A stretch of 64,000 bases of DNA from Croceimicrobium sp965228705. Its GTDB lineage: Bacteria; Bacteroidota; Bacteroidia; Flavobacteriales; Schleiferiaceae. The stretch's first letter is position 1. Each line of letters starts with the position of its first letter. The notes beneath the pieces are model-generated. The model worked only from the letters and a program-made list of their open reading frames with translations, searched no databases and was not told the DNA's origin. Position numbers and translations under genes: made by a program. Below are positions 52,594 through 61,540 of this stretch, piece after piece. The stretch is from the NCBI RefSeq assembly GCF_965228705.1, contig NZ_OZ245832.1:3100001-3164000 (forward strand), given 5' to 3'.

Positions 52594-54075
52594 ATGAAAG
52601 GAAGAATACTATTGTTATTACTTATTGTCTCTGGCTATTCCTTTTCACAAGCCATTCTGGAAGATGAACGCTATGTACCAGAAACGGACTCCTTAGTCTT
52701 ACATAAATTAGAGCAATGGCAAGAACTCAAATTTGGATTGCTTATGCATTGGGGGCCCTATAGCCAATGGAGCATTGTAGAGTCCTGGTCGATATGTCCT
52801 GAAGATTATGGTTGGTGTGAGCGTAAAGAAGGACCTAATCCCAACAATTATTATGAATATGTCCAGGCATATGAAGACTTAAAAAAGACCTTTAATCCCG
52901 TCAAATTTGATCCGCGAAATTGGGCGCAGGCAGCTAAGAGTGCCGGAATGCGCTATATGATCTTTACCACGAAGCATCATGATGGATTTTCCATGTTCGA
53001 TTCTAAATACACGGATTATAAGATCACAGATCCAGAATGTGCTTTTAGCTCAAATCCAAGGGCAAATATTACCGAGGAATTGTTTGATGCCTTTAGAGCA
53101 AAAAATATGTGGGTGGGTGCTTACTTCTCTAAACCCGATTGGCATCATGATAGCTATTGGGATCCGTATTGGCCAGCCTTTGATCGGAATGTCAATTACG
53201 ATCCGGCTTTGTATCCGGAAAAGTGGGAAACCTTTGTTCAATTTACTCACAATCAGCTTTTGGAGTTGACAACAGATTATGGAGATATTGATATTGTTTG
53301 GTTAGATGGGGGCTGGGTGAAAAAGAGGGACCAACAAAATCTGGATGAAAACTATGCAGAGAAATTCGCGGAAAACAAGGCGGCTAATGGCTTTATAAAG
53401 CACAGAATGGTGTCTCAAGACATTAGAATGGATGAACTTGTGGCCAAACTTCGCGAAAAACAACCCGGGCTAATAGTCGTGGACCGAGCGGTACACGGTA
53501 AGAATCAGAATTACTTAACGCCCGAAAATAGGGTGCCCGAAAAAGAATTGCCCTATCCCTGGGAATCTTGCATTATTTCCGGTGGAGGATGGGCATATAC
53601 GCACGATGCGGTTTATATGTCGGGTTATGAAGGAATACAAATGCTCGTAGATATCGTGGCAAAAGGAGGGAACTTATTATTAAACATCGCTCCTACGCCA
53701 GAGGGTGAATGGCAAGAAGGCGCATATCGTCTATTGAAAGACTATGAAAATTGGATGGCTGTAAATAGCGAAGGAATTTACCATAGCACAACTCTAGCAC
53801 CTTTTAAGGAAAACAATATCTGCATGACCCAGCAGGAAAATGGAAATACCTATTTCTTTTATATGGCGCAAGAGGATGAAACCCTTATGCCTGCTAATAT
53901 TTCGATAAATGCTCATCAACCCATCGAAGGAGCCACTGTGACGCTTTTGGGATATGATCAAAAATTAGATTGGACCGCAAATGCCCAAGGTTTTACGGTG
54001 AACATTCCTGAGGAACTTCGCAATAATCCTCCTTGTCAATATGTATGGACTTTAAAGGTTTCAAAATTAAAGTAG
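52594..54075 (+). CDS. Alpha-L-fucosidase, GH29
   Basis: A 493-residue exported glycosidase: signal peptide to about 19 (SGYSFSQ), the GH29 N-terminal pattern LKFGLLMHWGPYSQWS, HHDGFSMFDSKYTDY, and the nucleophile Asp in DIDIVWLDGGW. The catalytic acid/base, less conserved in GH29, cannot be assigned by eye. A C-terminal beta-sandwich follows. It releases terminal L-fucose from glycans such as fucoidan or N-/mucin-type glycans. It is paired with a GH3 enzyme one base later. Confidence 0.93.
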   Translation: MKGRILLLLLIVSGYSFSQAILEDERYVPETDSLVLHKLEQWQELKFGLLMHWGPYSQWSIVESWSICPEDYGWCERKEGPNPNNYYEYVQAYEDLKKTFNPVKFDPRNWAQAAKSAGMRYMIFTTKHHDGFSMFDSKYTDYKITDPECAFSSNPRANITEELFDAFRAKNMWVGAYFSKPDWHHDSYWDPYWPAFDRNVNYDPALYPEKWETFVQFTHNQLLELTTDYGDIDIVWLDGGWVKKRDQQNLDENYAEKFAENKAANGFIKHRMVSQDIRMDELVAKLREKQPGLIVVDRAVHGKNQNYLTPENRVPEKELPYPWESCIISGGGWAYTHDAVYMSGYEGIQMLVDIVAKGGNLLLNIAPTPEGEWQEGAYRLLKDYENWMAVNSEGIYHSTTLAPFKENNICMTQQENGNTYFFYMAQEDETLMPANISINAHQPIEGATVTLLGYDQKLDWTANAQGFTVNIPEELRNNPPCQYVWTLKVSKLK

Positions 54076-54076
54076 C

Positions 54077-56764
54077 TTGATAAAGATTACCGCTCGCCTT
54101 ATTCCAGTTATTTCGGTGGTAGCCCTAGCGCTAATAACTTCCTGCGAAAGCAAGGATGTCCCCGTTTATAAAGATTCCAATGCTTCAATTGAAGCAAGGG
54201 TAGATGATTTGTTGGGAAGAATGACAGTGGAAGAGAAGTTCTGGCAGCTGTTTATGATTCCCGGTGACATATCTGAAGCGAAGGAAAAGTACAAACACGG
54301 AATCTTTGGAATTCAAGTTGCTACCAAAAGCTCTACCGGTAATGAAGTAGAGCAAATTTTAGAATACTCCAGTGGTGGGCAAGCTAAAGAAACCGCCATG
54401 CGGATTAATGAAATGCAGAAGTATTTTCTGGAGGAAACACGTCTGGGTATTCCAATTATTCCTTTTGATGAAGCCCTACATGGTTTAATTCGAGAAGGGG
54501 CAACGGCTTTTCCGCAAGCAATTGGATTAGCGGCATCATTCAATACCAAACTGATGGATACAGTAGCTGCAGCTATTGCTACTGAATTAAAAGCCAGGGG
54601 AATTCAACAGAACTTATCCCCGGTGATTAACATTGCTCGCGATGTGCGCTGGGGCCGTGTAGAAGAAACTTATGGGGAAGACCCTTACCTAAGCTCACGA
54701 ATGGCAGTTTCGTACATCAAGGCTTTTGAAGAGCGCAAGATTATTACTACCCCCAAGCACTTCGTGGCGAATGTGGGAGATGGTGGTCGGGATTCATACC
54801 CCATTCATTATAATGATCGCATCCTGGAAGAGGTCTACTACCCTGCATTTAAAGCCAGTGTAAAGGAAGCTAAAGCCTGGTCGATCATGACCGCTTATAA
54901 TTCTGTTGATGGCCTGCAAGCAACAGCTAATTCGCCTTTACTGAGGGGAAAGCTGAAAGAAGAGTGGGGCTTTGAGGGCTTTGTTATTTCGGATGCCGGT
55001 GCTGTGGGCGGTGCTAATGTACTTCACTTTACGGCGAAAGATTATGCAGATGCTACCAAACAGGCAATAGAAGGTGGTTTGGATGTGATCTTCCAAACAT
55101 CCTATAATCACTATCCTTTATTCTATGAAGCTTTTGAAAAAGGGATAATAGATGAAAAGGCCATAAACGAAGCTGTTAAAAGGGTGCTGTACGCCAAGTT
55201 TAAGTTGGGCTTATTCGAGGACCCCTATGTGAATGTGGATGATTTGGAGAATGAAAATTCCACCACCAAAAACAAGGGACTGGCAAAATTAGCCGCCTTG
55301 GAATCCCTGGTATTACTTAAGAATGAAGCAGCGGTACTTCCTCTTAAAAAAACACTCAAATCGATTGCGGTAATTGGACCTGATGCAGCTGAAGCACGAT
55401 TAGGCGGTTACTCTGGTCCGGGGAATAATCCGGTTAGCATTTTGGAAGGGATAAAAAACAAAGTAGGTGACACCTTAAAAGTAGATTATCTGAAAGGTGT
55501 GGAAAGAGTAACAGAGGATTTTGTGGCAATTCCCGAAGACCAGTTTTTTCATGTCCTGGATGGAAAGAAGAGCTTAGGTCTTCAGGCCGATTACTTTAAC
55601 AATATTAAGCTTGAAGGTGAACCTGCCCTATCGAGAATTGATCCCAAGATTGATTTTAGGTGGACGCTCTTTTCGCCTGATCCTGAAAGGATTAATTATG
55701 ATTTCTTCTCAGCTCGATGGCAAGGTAAATTGAAAGCGCCGATGTCGGGGAAAATAGATATTGGCATTAAAGGAGATGATGGGTATCGCTTATACATAAA
55801 CGGTGAACTATTCATTGACAATTGGAGGAAACAAACAGTTCAACAAATCACAAAACCGTATCAATTTGAAAAGGACCAGACTTATGATATCAAAGTAGAG
55901 TTTTTCGAAACAAGAGGTAATGTTTGGTTTAAGCTTATTTGGAATGCTAATATTCCAAATAACTGGCAAACCAAGCTGGCCGATGCTGTTTCCCTAGCCA
56001 AGAAATCGGATGTAGCCATAGTATGTGTGGGGATTGAGGAAGGTGAATTTAAAGATCGAGCTTTTTTATCTCTGCCGGGTCATCAAGAAAAAATGATCAA
56101 AGCAATTGCCGAAACCGGAACACCTACCGTAGTTGTATTAACGGGGGGCAGCGCCATAACGATGCAAAATTGGGTAGATGAAGTGCCCGCAATTATTGAT
56201 GCCTGGTATTCTGGAGATGAAGGGGGTAATGCTATAGCAGATGCACTTTTTGGAGATTATAATCCAGCGGGAAGATTGCCAATTACATTTCCCATCCACG
56301 AATCTCAATTGCCTTTATATTATAATCACAAACCCACTGGAAGGGGCGATGATTATAGTAATTTATCGGGAAAGCCCTTGTTTCCATTTGGCTTTGGTTT
56401 GAGTTATACCCAATTCGAATACAGTGATTTGCAGCTCGATAAAAGCTCAATAAGGTCAACTGATAGCCTGCACTTAAAATTCCGTCTCTCGAATACTGGG
56501 GAGTATGACGGTGATGAAGTTGTTCAATTGTACATTAAAGATGAATACGCCTCCGTGGCCAGGCCGGTTATAGAGTTAAAAGCTTTTCAGCGAATTCACC
56601 TCAAAAAAGGCGAAACTAAAACGGTGCAATTCGAAATCACTCCCGCTATGCTCACCTTATTGAATCAAGAAATGGTTCCAGTAGTGGAGCCAGGTGATTT
56701 TAGAATAATGATCGGCTCTTCATCTAATGATATCAGACTAAGGGAGATTCTATGCGTCGAATAA
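54077..56764 (+). CDS. GH3 beta-glycosidase with PA14 domain, lipoprotein
   Basis: An 895-residue enzyme. N-terminal signal with a lipobox-like SC (about residue 23, LALITSC), GH3 TIM barrel with IPIIPFDEALHGLIREGATAFP and TPKHFVANVGDG, and the nucleophile segment GFVISDAGAVGG (the Asp of SDAG). Next is the GH3 C domain, interrupted by a PA14 insertion (about 495-625, LGLQADYFNNIKLEGEP to VEFFETRGNVWFKLIW) as in many beta-glucosidases. A fibronectin-III-like C-terminus completes it (GDEVVQLYIKD). The start is TTG at 54077, directly after the fucosidase stop; no ATG lies upstream in frame. Substrate (gluco-, xylo- or other) unknown. Confidence 0.92.
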   Translation: MIKITARLIPVISVVALALITSCESKDVPVYKDSNASIEARVDDLLGRMTVEEKFWQLFMIPGDISEAKEKYKHGIFGIQVATKSSTGNEVEQILEYSSGGQAKETAMRINEMQKYFLEETRLGIPIIPFDEALHGLIREGATAFPQAIGLAASFNTKLMDTVAAAIATELKARGIQQNLSPVINIARDVRWGRVEETYGEDPYLSSRMAVSYIKAFEERKIITTPKHFVANVGDGGRDSYPIHYNDRILEEVYYPAFKASVKEAKAWSIMTAYNSVDGLQATANSPLLRGKLKEEWGFEGFVISDAGAVGGANVLHFTAKDYADATKQAIEGGLDVIFQTSYNHYPLFYEAFEKGIIDEKAINEAVKRVLYAKFKLGLFEDPYVNVDDLENENSTTKNKGLAKLAALESLVLLKNEAAVLPLKKTLKSIAVIGPDAAEARLGGYSGPGNNPVSILEGIKNKVGDTLKVDYLKGVERVTEDFVAIPEDQFFHVLDGKKSLGLQADYFNNIKLEGEPALSRIDPKIDFRWTLFSPDPERINYDFFSARWQGKLKAPMSGKIDIGIKGDDGYRLYINGELFIDNWRKQTVQQITKPYQFEKDQTYDIKVEFFETRGNVWFKLIWNANIPNNWQTKLADAVSLAKKSDVAIVCVGIEEGEFKDRAFLSLPGHQEKMIKAIAETGTPTVVVLTGGSAITMQNWVDEVPAIIDAWYSGDEGGNAIADALFGDYNPAGRLPITFPIHESQLPLYYNHKPTGRGDDYSNLSGKPLFPFGFGLSYTQFEYSDLQLDKSSIRSTDSLHLKFRLSNTGEYDGDEVVQLYIKDEYASVARPVIELKAFQRIHLKKGETKTVQFEITPAMLTLLNQEMVPVVEPGDFRIMIGSSSNDIRLREILCVE

Positions 56765-56801
56765 AGGAGTCGAAATGCAGTCTTCTTTTAAAAAGATATG
56801 G

Positions 56802-56822
56802 GCCTGAATTTGCAATTCGCGC
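56802..56822. repeat. Imperfect copy of the GAATT-TGC-AATTC palindrome
   Basis: Core GAATTTGCAATTC with mismatched outer arms. It is 38 bp after the GH3 stop. No other feature is seen in the 145-bp gap before the next gene. Confidence 0.7.
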
Positions 56823-56909
56823 AAGATTTAAATTCCTAAAAATACAGCCCCCAGGCAACCTTTTGCCCACTTTTCCCCGTCTATACAATAGCACCTGCAT
56901 TTTGAATAG

Positions 56910-57137
56910 ATGAAAAAACTATTTCTCTCGCTGGCAATCCTACTCCTAATCGCCAGCTGTACAAACTCTAAATTAAGTGGCAGTACTGAAGTAGAATCTC
57001 AGGCTCCCTCGGATACTGTGGTATTAACGGCAGCCGATAGTGCTGCCATCAAAAAAGGAATTGAACATGCCCTGGATGAAAAATTACTTCCAGCGGTTAA
57101 AGCGCAAATTGACTCAGTAAACAGCTCTAAAAAATGA
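56910..57137 (+). CDS. Small lipoprotein of unknown function
   Basis: A 75-residue protein with a lipoprotein signal (LAILLLIASC, cysteine 17), a Ser/Thr-rich linker and a helical C-terminal half. No domain known. It overlaps the following T9SS cargo gene by four bases (ATGA), so the two are made together. Confidence 0.75.
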   Translation: MKKLFLSLAILLLIASCTNSKLSGSTEVESQAPSDTVVLTAADSAAIKKGIEHALDEKLLPAVKAQIDSVNSSKK

Positions 57138-58771
57138 AGAAAGTACTATGCACCCTGGCCTTCGTTTCGGCCCTCCTAAATTTTAATAGCCAAGCTCAAA
57201 GTCTTGATCAGTCTCTTTCCGGATCGATTTCTTCTCAACAAGATGAAGGGGAAGCTCACATTGCGATGGATCCGAATGATTCTACCCACCTGGTAGTGGG
57301 TTATATGGAATTGGGGACAAGTTTAAGTTTCCGCATTTACCACTCCGAAGATCAAGGTAATACCTGGCGGCTTTCGCAATTCGATCCTTCCTCAGAAATA
57401 GCCAATGATTTTCCCGGATTTATAGCTGCAGGTGGAGGCGATATCCTTTTCGCCTATGACAATAACCACAATTTGTATTGCTCTTGGATTTATCTTCTTT
57501 TTAATCCCAGCGCACCTAATCCTACCGATACCCTCGTTTTTGTGGGCTATTGGGGCAAGTCGACTGATAATGGGCATAGCTTTAGCCTTGAAGCAGGTGA
57601 GGATCATTACTTCGGCATTGGTAAATTAAATGCCAGTCAGACCATCTACAATTATAAAGATGGGATTTGCGATCGCCAATGGATGGCAGTAGATTTATCC
57701 AATGGCCCCGGTCAAAATGATCTTTATATCGGATACATCAATTTCCCGGCAGATTTAAACCAAACGGGCCTAAAGGTGAAAGTGAAGAAAGCCAATCAAA
57801 GTAGTTTTTCGGCCGCCACTACTGCTTATTCAGGAAATGGGCAATTCACCAATTTAGCTATGGATAGTAATGGCAAGCTGCATTATTCCTTCGCGGATTT
57901 CATGAACAATGAGATTCTCTATACCTCTTCTACCGACGGAGCTCAGACATTTTCTACTCCTGTTACTATTCAACAAGCGACCACTGTTTTCCCTTCCGGA
58001 ACGGGCGTAATTAATGAAAGAGAAAATGCCGCACCTTCCTTAGCAGTAGACGGTCAGAATAATTTGCATTTGGTTTGGGCTGATTTTATCTCCAATCAAA
58101 ATTTTGAATCCTATTATTCCCGTTCCACGGATAATGGCGCTACCTGGTCTACCCCGCTTGACTTAACTACTATTTTCGGATCCAAGGTATTTATGCCAGT
58201 AGTTTCGGCGCATGGCGATAAGGTGAGTATTGGTGGAAATGTTTTGGATAGCACCAATAAGTCCAATTACCATATCAGCAACTCGCAAGACAATGGGGCC
58301 AATTTCGGACCGATCAAAAAAGTAAGTTCTGGGACTACCAATTTTGCACAGGTTTCTAAAAGTCGCTTTGTGGGCGATTACTCTTCCAGTGTGCGTACCC
58401 ATTGTAATATCTATAGCCTGTGGACCGACTGTCGTGCAAATGGCTGCAAACAGTATATCGCCAAATACGATGAGTGTGCCTCTTTAGGAATTGAATATAC
58501 TCCCATTGAAGCGCCTTTCAGCTTAAGTACTTTGTATCCAAATCCGGTGAGTACAGTTCTTAATCTGGATATGAAATCGGATGCAGCGATGAGCTTAAAC
58601 CTAGAGATTTTCGACCTGCAAGGAAGAGTAGTTTATTCCAGTGATCAAAATCTATTGGAAGGCAAGAACAAACTGGAATTGGATTTAAGCAGCTTAAAGG
58701 CGGGTCAGTATCTATTGAGTATCAGTGATGCCAATGGCACTTTTATTAGCCGCAATATTCTGAAGAACTAA
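57134..58771 (+). CDS. Exported sialidase/BNR-fold protein with T9SS sorting domain
   Basis: A 545-residue protein: signal peptide to about 22 (LNFNSQAQS), then repeated beta-propeller blades with Asp-box-like motifs (SEDQGNTWRLS, STDNGATWSTP, SQDNGANFGP). A C-terminal Por-type sorting domain begins at LYPNPVSTVLNLDMKSD. It is therefore exported by the type IX system and probably released or anchored at the cell surface. The propeller resembles sialidases, but the Arg triad and catalytic Asp/Tyr/Glu cannot be assigned, so enzyme activity is uncertain. Confidence 0.85.
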   Translation: MKKVLCTLAFVSALLNFNSQAQSLDQSLSGSISSQQDEGEAHIAMDPNDSTHLVVGYMELGTSLSFRIYHSEDQGNTWRLSQFDPSSEIANDFPGFIAAGGGDILFAYDNNHNLYCSWIYLLFNPSAPNPTDTLVFVGYWGKSTDNGHSFSLEAGEDHYFGIGKLNASQTIYNYKDGICDRQWMAVDLSNGPGQNDLYIGYINFPADLNQTGLKVKVKKANQSSFSAATTAYSGNGQFTNLAMDSNGKLHYSFADFMNNEILYTSSTDGAQTFSTPVTIQQATTVFPSGTGVINERENAAPSLAVDGQNNLHLVWADFISNQNFESYYSRSTDNGATWSTPLDLTTIFGSKVFMPVVSAHGDKVSIGGNVLDSTNKSNYHISNSQDNGANFGPIKKVSSGTTNFAQVSKSRFVGDYSSSVRTHCNIYSLWTDCRANGCKQYIAKYDECASLGIEYTPIEAPFSLSTLYPNPVSTVLNLDMKSDAAMSLNLEIFDLQGRVVYSSDQNLLEGKNKLELDLSSLKAGQYLLSISDANGTFISRNILKN

Positions 58772-58796
58772 ATACCTTCAAATTTAGATAGCAAGA

Positions 58797-58826
58797 ACCG
58801 CCTCTGATTAGGGGCGGTTTTTTTTT
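58797..58826 (+). terminator. Rho-independent terminator
   Basis: Seven-bp stem (AACCGCC / GGCGGTT), nine-base loop and nine T, after the T9SS cargo gene. Confidence 0.9.
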
Positions 58827-58925
58827 GATCGAATTGGAAATTTGATCCAGGTTTGGAACCGAATTGCAAATTCGGCCCAATAATGTGTGTAAAGTAAACC
58901 TAGGTCGAATTACAAATTCGACCTA
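58827..58925. repeat. Three copies of the GAATT-GCA-AATTC palindrome
   Basis: Copies at 58827-58847 (GATCGAATT / AATTTGATC, loop GGA), 58859-58875 (CCGAATT / AATTCGG, loop GCA) and 58901-58925 (TAGGTCGAATT / AATTCGACCTA, loop ACA, perfect). The last one supplies the TAG stop of trkA on the minus strand. The gap is filled by these copies. Confidence 0.9.
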
Positions 58926-59606
58926 TCTTTTCAAAAAGCTTTGCAAATCCTTATTGGCACCATAAAGCACCAATACATCACTCTCCTTGAGCTTTTGATC
59001 GGGGCTGGCTATTCCTTGACTTTTAAGTTCGGTATGATTGCGGCCTAACATGCTTTTTACTTCGGTCTCGCTCATTATCGTGAGCACCAGTAAATTGTAT
59101 TTACCACGGAACTCCACTTCACGAATGGTTTTTCCTACATGGTCTTCCGGCACCTTGGCTTCGATAATGCTAAAGGTATCGCCCAGTTCAAAGGAGTCCA
59201 CAACATTATTGAGGCAGAGTTTTTTGGCCCAGCGTTCGGCGGTTTCTTCTTCAGGATGCACAATTTCATCCACACCAATGGCCTCCAATACCTTTTGATG
59301 TAAAGGGTTAATGGCTCGACTGATCAATCGCTTAACCCCCAAATTTTTAAATACGGCCGAGGTCATAATATTGGCCCCTTGATCTTCACCCACCGCTACA
59401 ATCACCAGATCAGTATCATCCAGAGGTAAGCCCGCTACCGTAAATTCATCGGTAGCATCCATTTGTATGGTATGGGTAATTTGCTCCTTATACATATCCA
59501 CCTTATCCATGCGGATGTCGATACCAATTACCTCGTGGCCCTGGGCGGTAAGTTTTTGTGAAAGGGAGGCTCCAAAATTTCCGAGTCCGGCAATAATGTA
59601 TTTCAT
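58923..59606 (-). CDS. trkA: TrkA/KtrA-type potassium-channel regulatory subunit
   Basis: A 227-residue cytoplasmic gating ring protein: RCK-N domain with GLGNFGASLSQKL (NAD/ATP-binding GxGxxG) and VIGIDIRMDKVDM, then RCK-C domain (about 135-227, ETEVKSMLGRNHTELKSQG). Binds nucleotides and regulates the TrkH/KtrB pore encoded next (8-nt gap, trkH first in the transcript). Its stop codon TAG lies within a palindromic repeat. Confidence 0.93.
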   Translation of the reverse strand: MKYIIAGLGNFGASLSQKLTAQGHEVIGIDIRMDKVDMYKEQITHTIQMDATDEFTVAGLPLDDTDLVIVAVGEDQGANIMTSAVFKNLGVKRLISRAINPLHQKVLEAIGVDEIVHPEEETAERWAKKLCLNNVVDSFELGDTFSIIEAKVPEDHVGKTIREVEFRGKYNLLVLTIMSETEVKSMLGRNHTELKSQGIASPDQKLKESDVLVLYGANKDLQSFLKR

Positions 59607-59614
59607 GGTTCAAT

Positions 59615-61357
59615 CTAGTTAATCGTTATTTCCTCGGTGGGATAACGATAATTCTTTTGTTTCACCTTCTTAAAGAAGGCAATGATTATGGTGAGCATGC
59701 TAACCCGACCCACAAACATGATGGCAATCAAAATGAATTTGCTGGCTTGAGAAAGCTCTGCCGTAATTCCTAAGCTGAGTCCAACTGTGCTATAGGCCGA
59801 AAAGCACTCGAAAGCGATATCCATCAGACTTTGATTTGAGTCGAAGGCGGAAATCATCATCACGCCAAAGCCTATTACAATCAGCGAAAGCGAAATAATG
59901 GCAAAAGCTCGTTTTACGGTAACATCCGCAATTTCGCGACGGAAAACCTCAATGCGCGATTTACCCTTGGCCAAGCTTAGGATGTTTAAAGTCGCTACGG
60001 CAAAAGTGCTGGTTTTGATACCCCCACCCGTAGAGGCGGGCGAGGCACCAATCCACATCAATAGGAAAACCATCATGGTGGTAGGGAAGAGCATGGCCGA
60101 AGTGTCGATGGAATTAAAACCGGCGGTCCGAGGGGTAGTGGCACCAAAAAGGGCGGTAACAATTTTACCGAGGCCATCATGTTCGGCTAAAGTATTGTTG
60201 TATTCGAGGATATAGAAGAGCACAAAGGCCACCGCTGTGATCGTAAGGGTGGTGATGAGGGTGATGCGACTATTCAGGTTTAAAACCCAGGGTTTATAGG
60301 CGATTTGCCGACGACCGAAAGAGATCAATTTTCGCAAGCGATAGCTGAAATATTTAAAGATATTGGACACAATCGGGAAGCCTAGTCCCCCCAAAACGAA
60401 GGTGAGGACAATCCAAAATTGCAGCAGATAATTGAATTTAAATCCATCCTCATAAATGCTATTGGAGAGGGTAGAAAATCCTGCATTGCAGAAGGCTGAA
60501 ATGGAATGAAAAACCGCAAAGAAAATCTGCTCGTATTTGCTCTGGAAGAAGGAGCTTTCCAAACTACTGTAGATAAGGATGCCTGAGATTAGCTCGATAC
60601 TCAAGGTAATGAGGATAATGTATTTGAGGGTAGAAAAGACCTCTCCCAGCATTTTAGAATTGGTGATATCGCGTAGGGCTAATTGATTCTCGTAAGTAGC
60701 ACCACCTTTAAAGAAATAGCTGAAATAACTAGCGAAAGTTAAAATGCCCAAACCCCCAATCTGAATGAGGATGAGAATGATGATCTGACCGAATTCCGTG
60801 AAATAAGTACCGGTATCCACCACGATTAATCCCGTAACACAAACTGCGGAGGTGGAAGTGAAAAAGGCATCTACAAAAGAGAGGCCATCATAAGTGGCAT
60901 TGGGAAGCATCAGCAGAAAACTGCCCAAAAAAATAATGATTAGAAAGCTGGCAACAAACAACTGAGCCGGATTGAGTAAGGTGCGCTTGTAGTTCATCTT
61001 CACTTCTGAAAATTCGCGTACAAAACTGAGGAAGACGGCCAGGCGCAGCCAGATGGGATTCTCTAGTAATAAGTCGGTTTTAAAGGGCTCCCCTACAAAA
61101 AGGTAGAGGTAAAAAACCCAGAGGGTGAAACCAATGGAAAGCAAGTCAAAAACAAAGACCTTCCTTTTGATCAGGAATCGGTTTTGGAAATAGCGAGCGA
61201 AAGTGGCGACTACACCGATCGCTAAGACCAAAAAATAAAAGCTGTCCAGCAGATTTTGAGAGAGCTTATTTTGTGAAAAACCGAAATCTGAGATTAAGGC
61301 CAGAAGCCCCAAGATGCTTGTGATAAGCGCAATTTTGAAGAAGGTCTTCAATTTCAT
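59615..61357 (-). CDS. trkH: TrkH/KtrB-family potassium uptake protein
   Basis: A 580-residue pore subunit. The four pore loops are visible (TSTSAVCVTGL, AFCNAGFS, TTPRTAGFNS, AYSTVGLS), each with the selectivity-filter glycine. The N-terminal ~130 residues add about four further helices (SKLSQN...LIFL), so it is longer than ordinary KtrB (about 450). It imports K+ coupled to H+ or Na+. Forms an operon with the RCK subunit at 58923. Confidence 0.93.
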   Translation of the reverse strand: MKLKTFFKIALITSILGLLALISDFGFSQNKLSQNLLDSFYFLVLAIGVVATFARYFQNRFLIKRKVFVFDLLSIGFTLWVFYLYLFVGEPFKTDLLLENPIWLRLAVFLSFVREFSEVKMNYKRTLLNPAQLFVASFLIIIFLGSFLLMLPNATYDGLSFVDAFFTSTSAVCVTGLIVVDTGTYFTEFGQIIILILIQIGGLGILTFASYFSYFFKGGATYENQLALRDITNSKMLGEVFSTLKYIILITLSIELISGILIYSSLESSFFQSKYEQIFFAVFHSISAFCNAGFSTLSNSIYEDGFKFNYLLQFWIVLTFVLGGLGFPIVSNIFKYFSYRLRKLISFGRRQIAYKPWVLNLNSRITLITTLTITAVAFVLFYILEYNNTLAEHDGLGKIVTALFGATTPRTAGFNSIDTSAMLFPTTMMVFLLMWIGASPASTGGGIKTSTFAVATLNILSLAKGKSRIEVFRREIADVTVKRAFAIISLSLIVIGFGVMMISAFDSNQSLMDIAFECFSAYSTVGLSLGITAELSQASKFILIAIMFVGRVSMLTIIIAFFKKVKQKNYRYPTEEITIN

Positions 61358-61430
61358 AATTCAAAGTACTCAAATCTCTTTGGCTCGAAATTGTTCACAA
61401 GCAAGAAATTATGAACTGAGTATTTAGCAT

Positions 61431-61483
61431 GGATCGAATTGCAAATTAGATCCAGTAATGTTCATCTAATTTGCAATTCGATG
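61431..61483. repeat. Two copies of the GAATT-GCA-AATTC palindrome
   Basis: 61431-61453 (GGATCGAATT / AATTAGATCC, loop GCA, one mismatch) and 61463-61483 (CATCTAATT / AATTCGATG, loop TGC, opposite orientation). They lie between the divergent trkH and surface-protein genes, so here they are not 3' of any gene. Confidence 0.85.
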
Positions 61484-61540
61484 CGGATAGATGCCTCTAA
61501 ATTAATTACTACCTTCATAGCCAACTAATTAAATGGCCCT

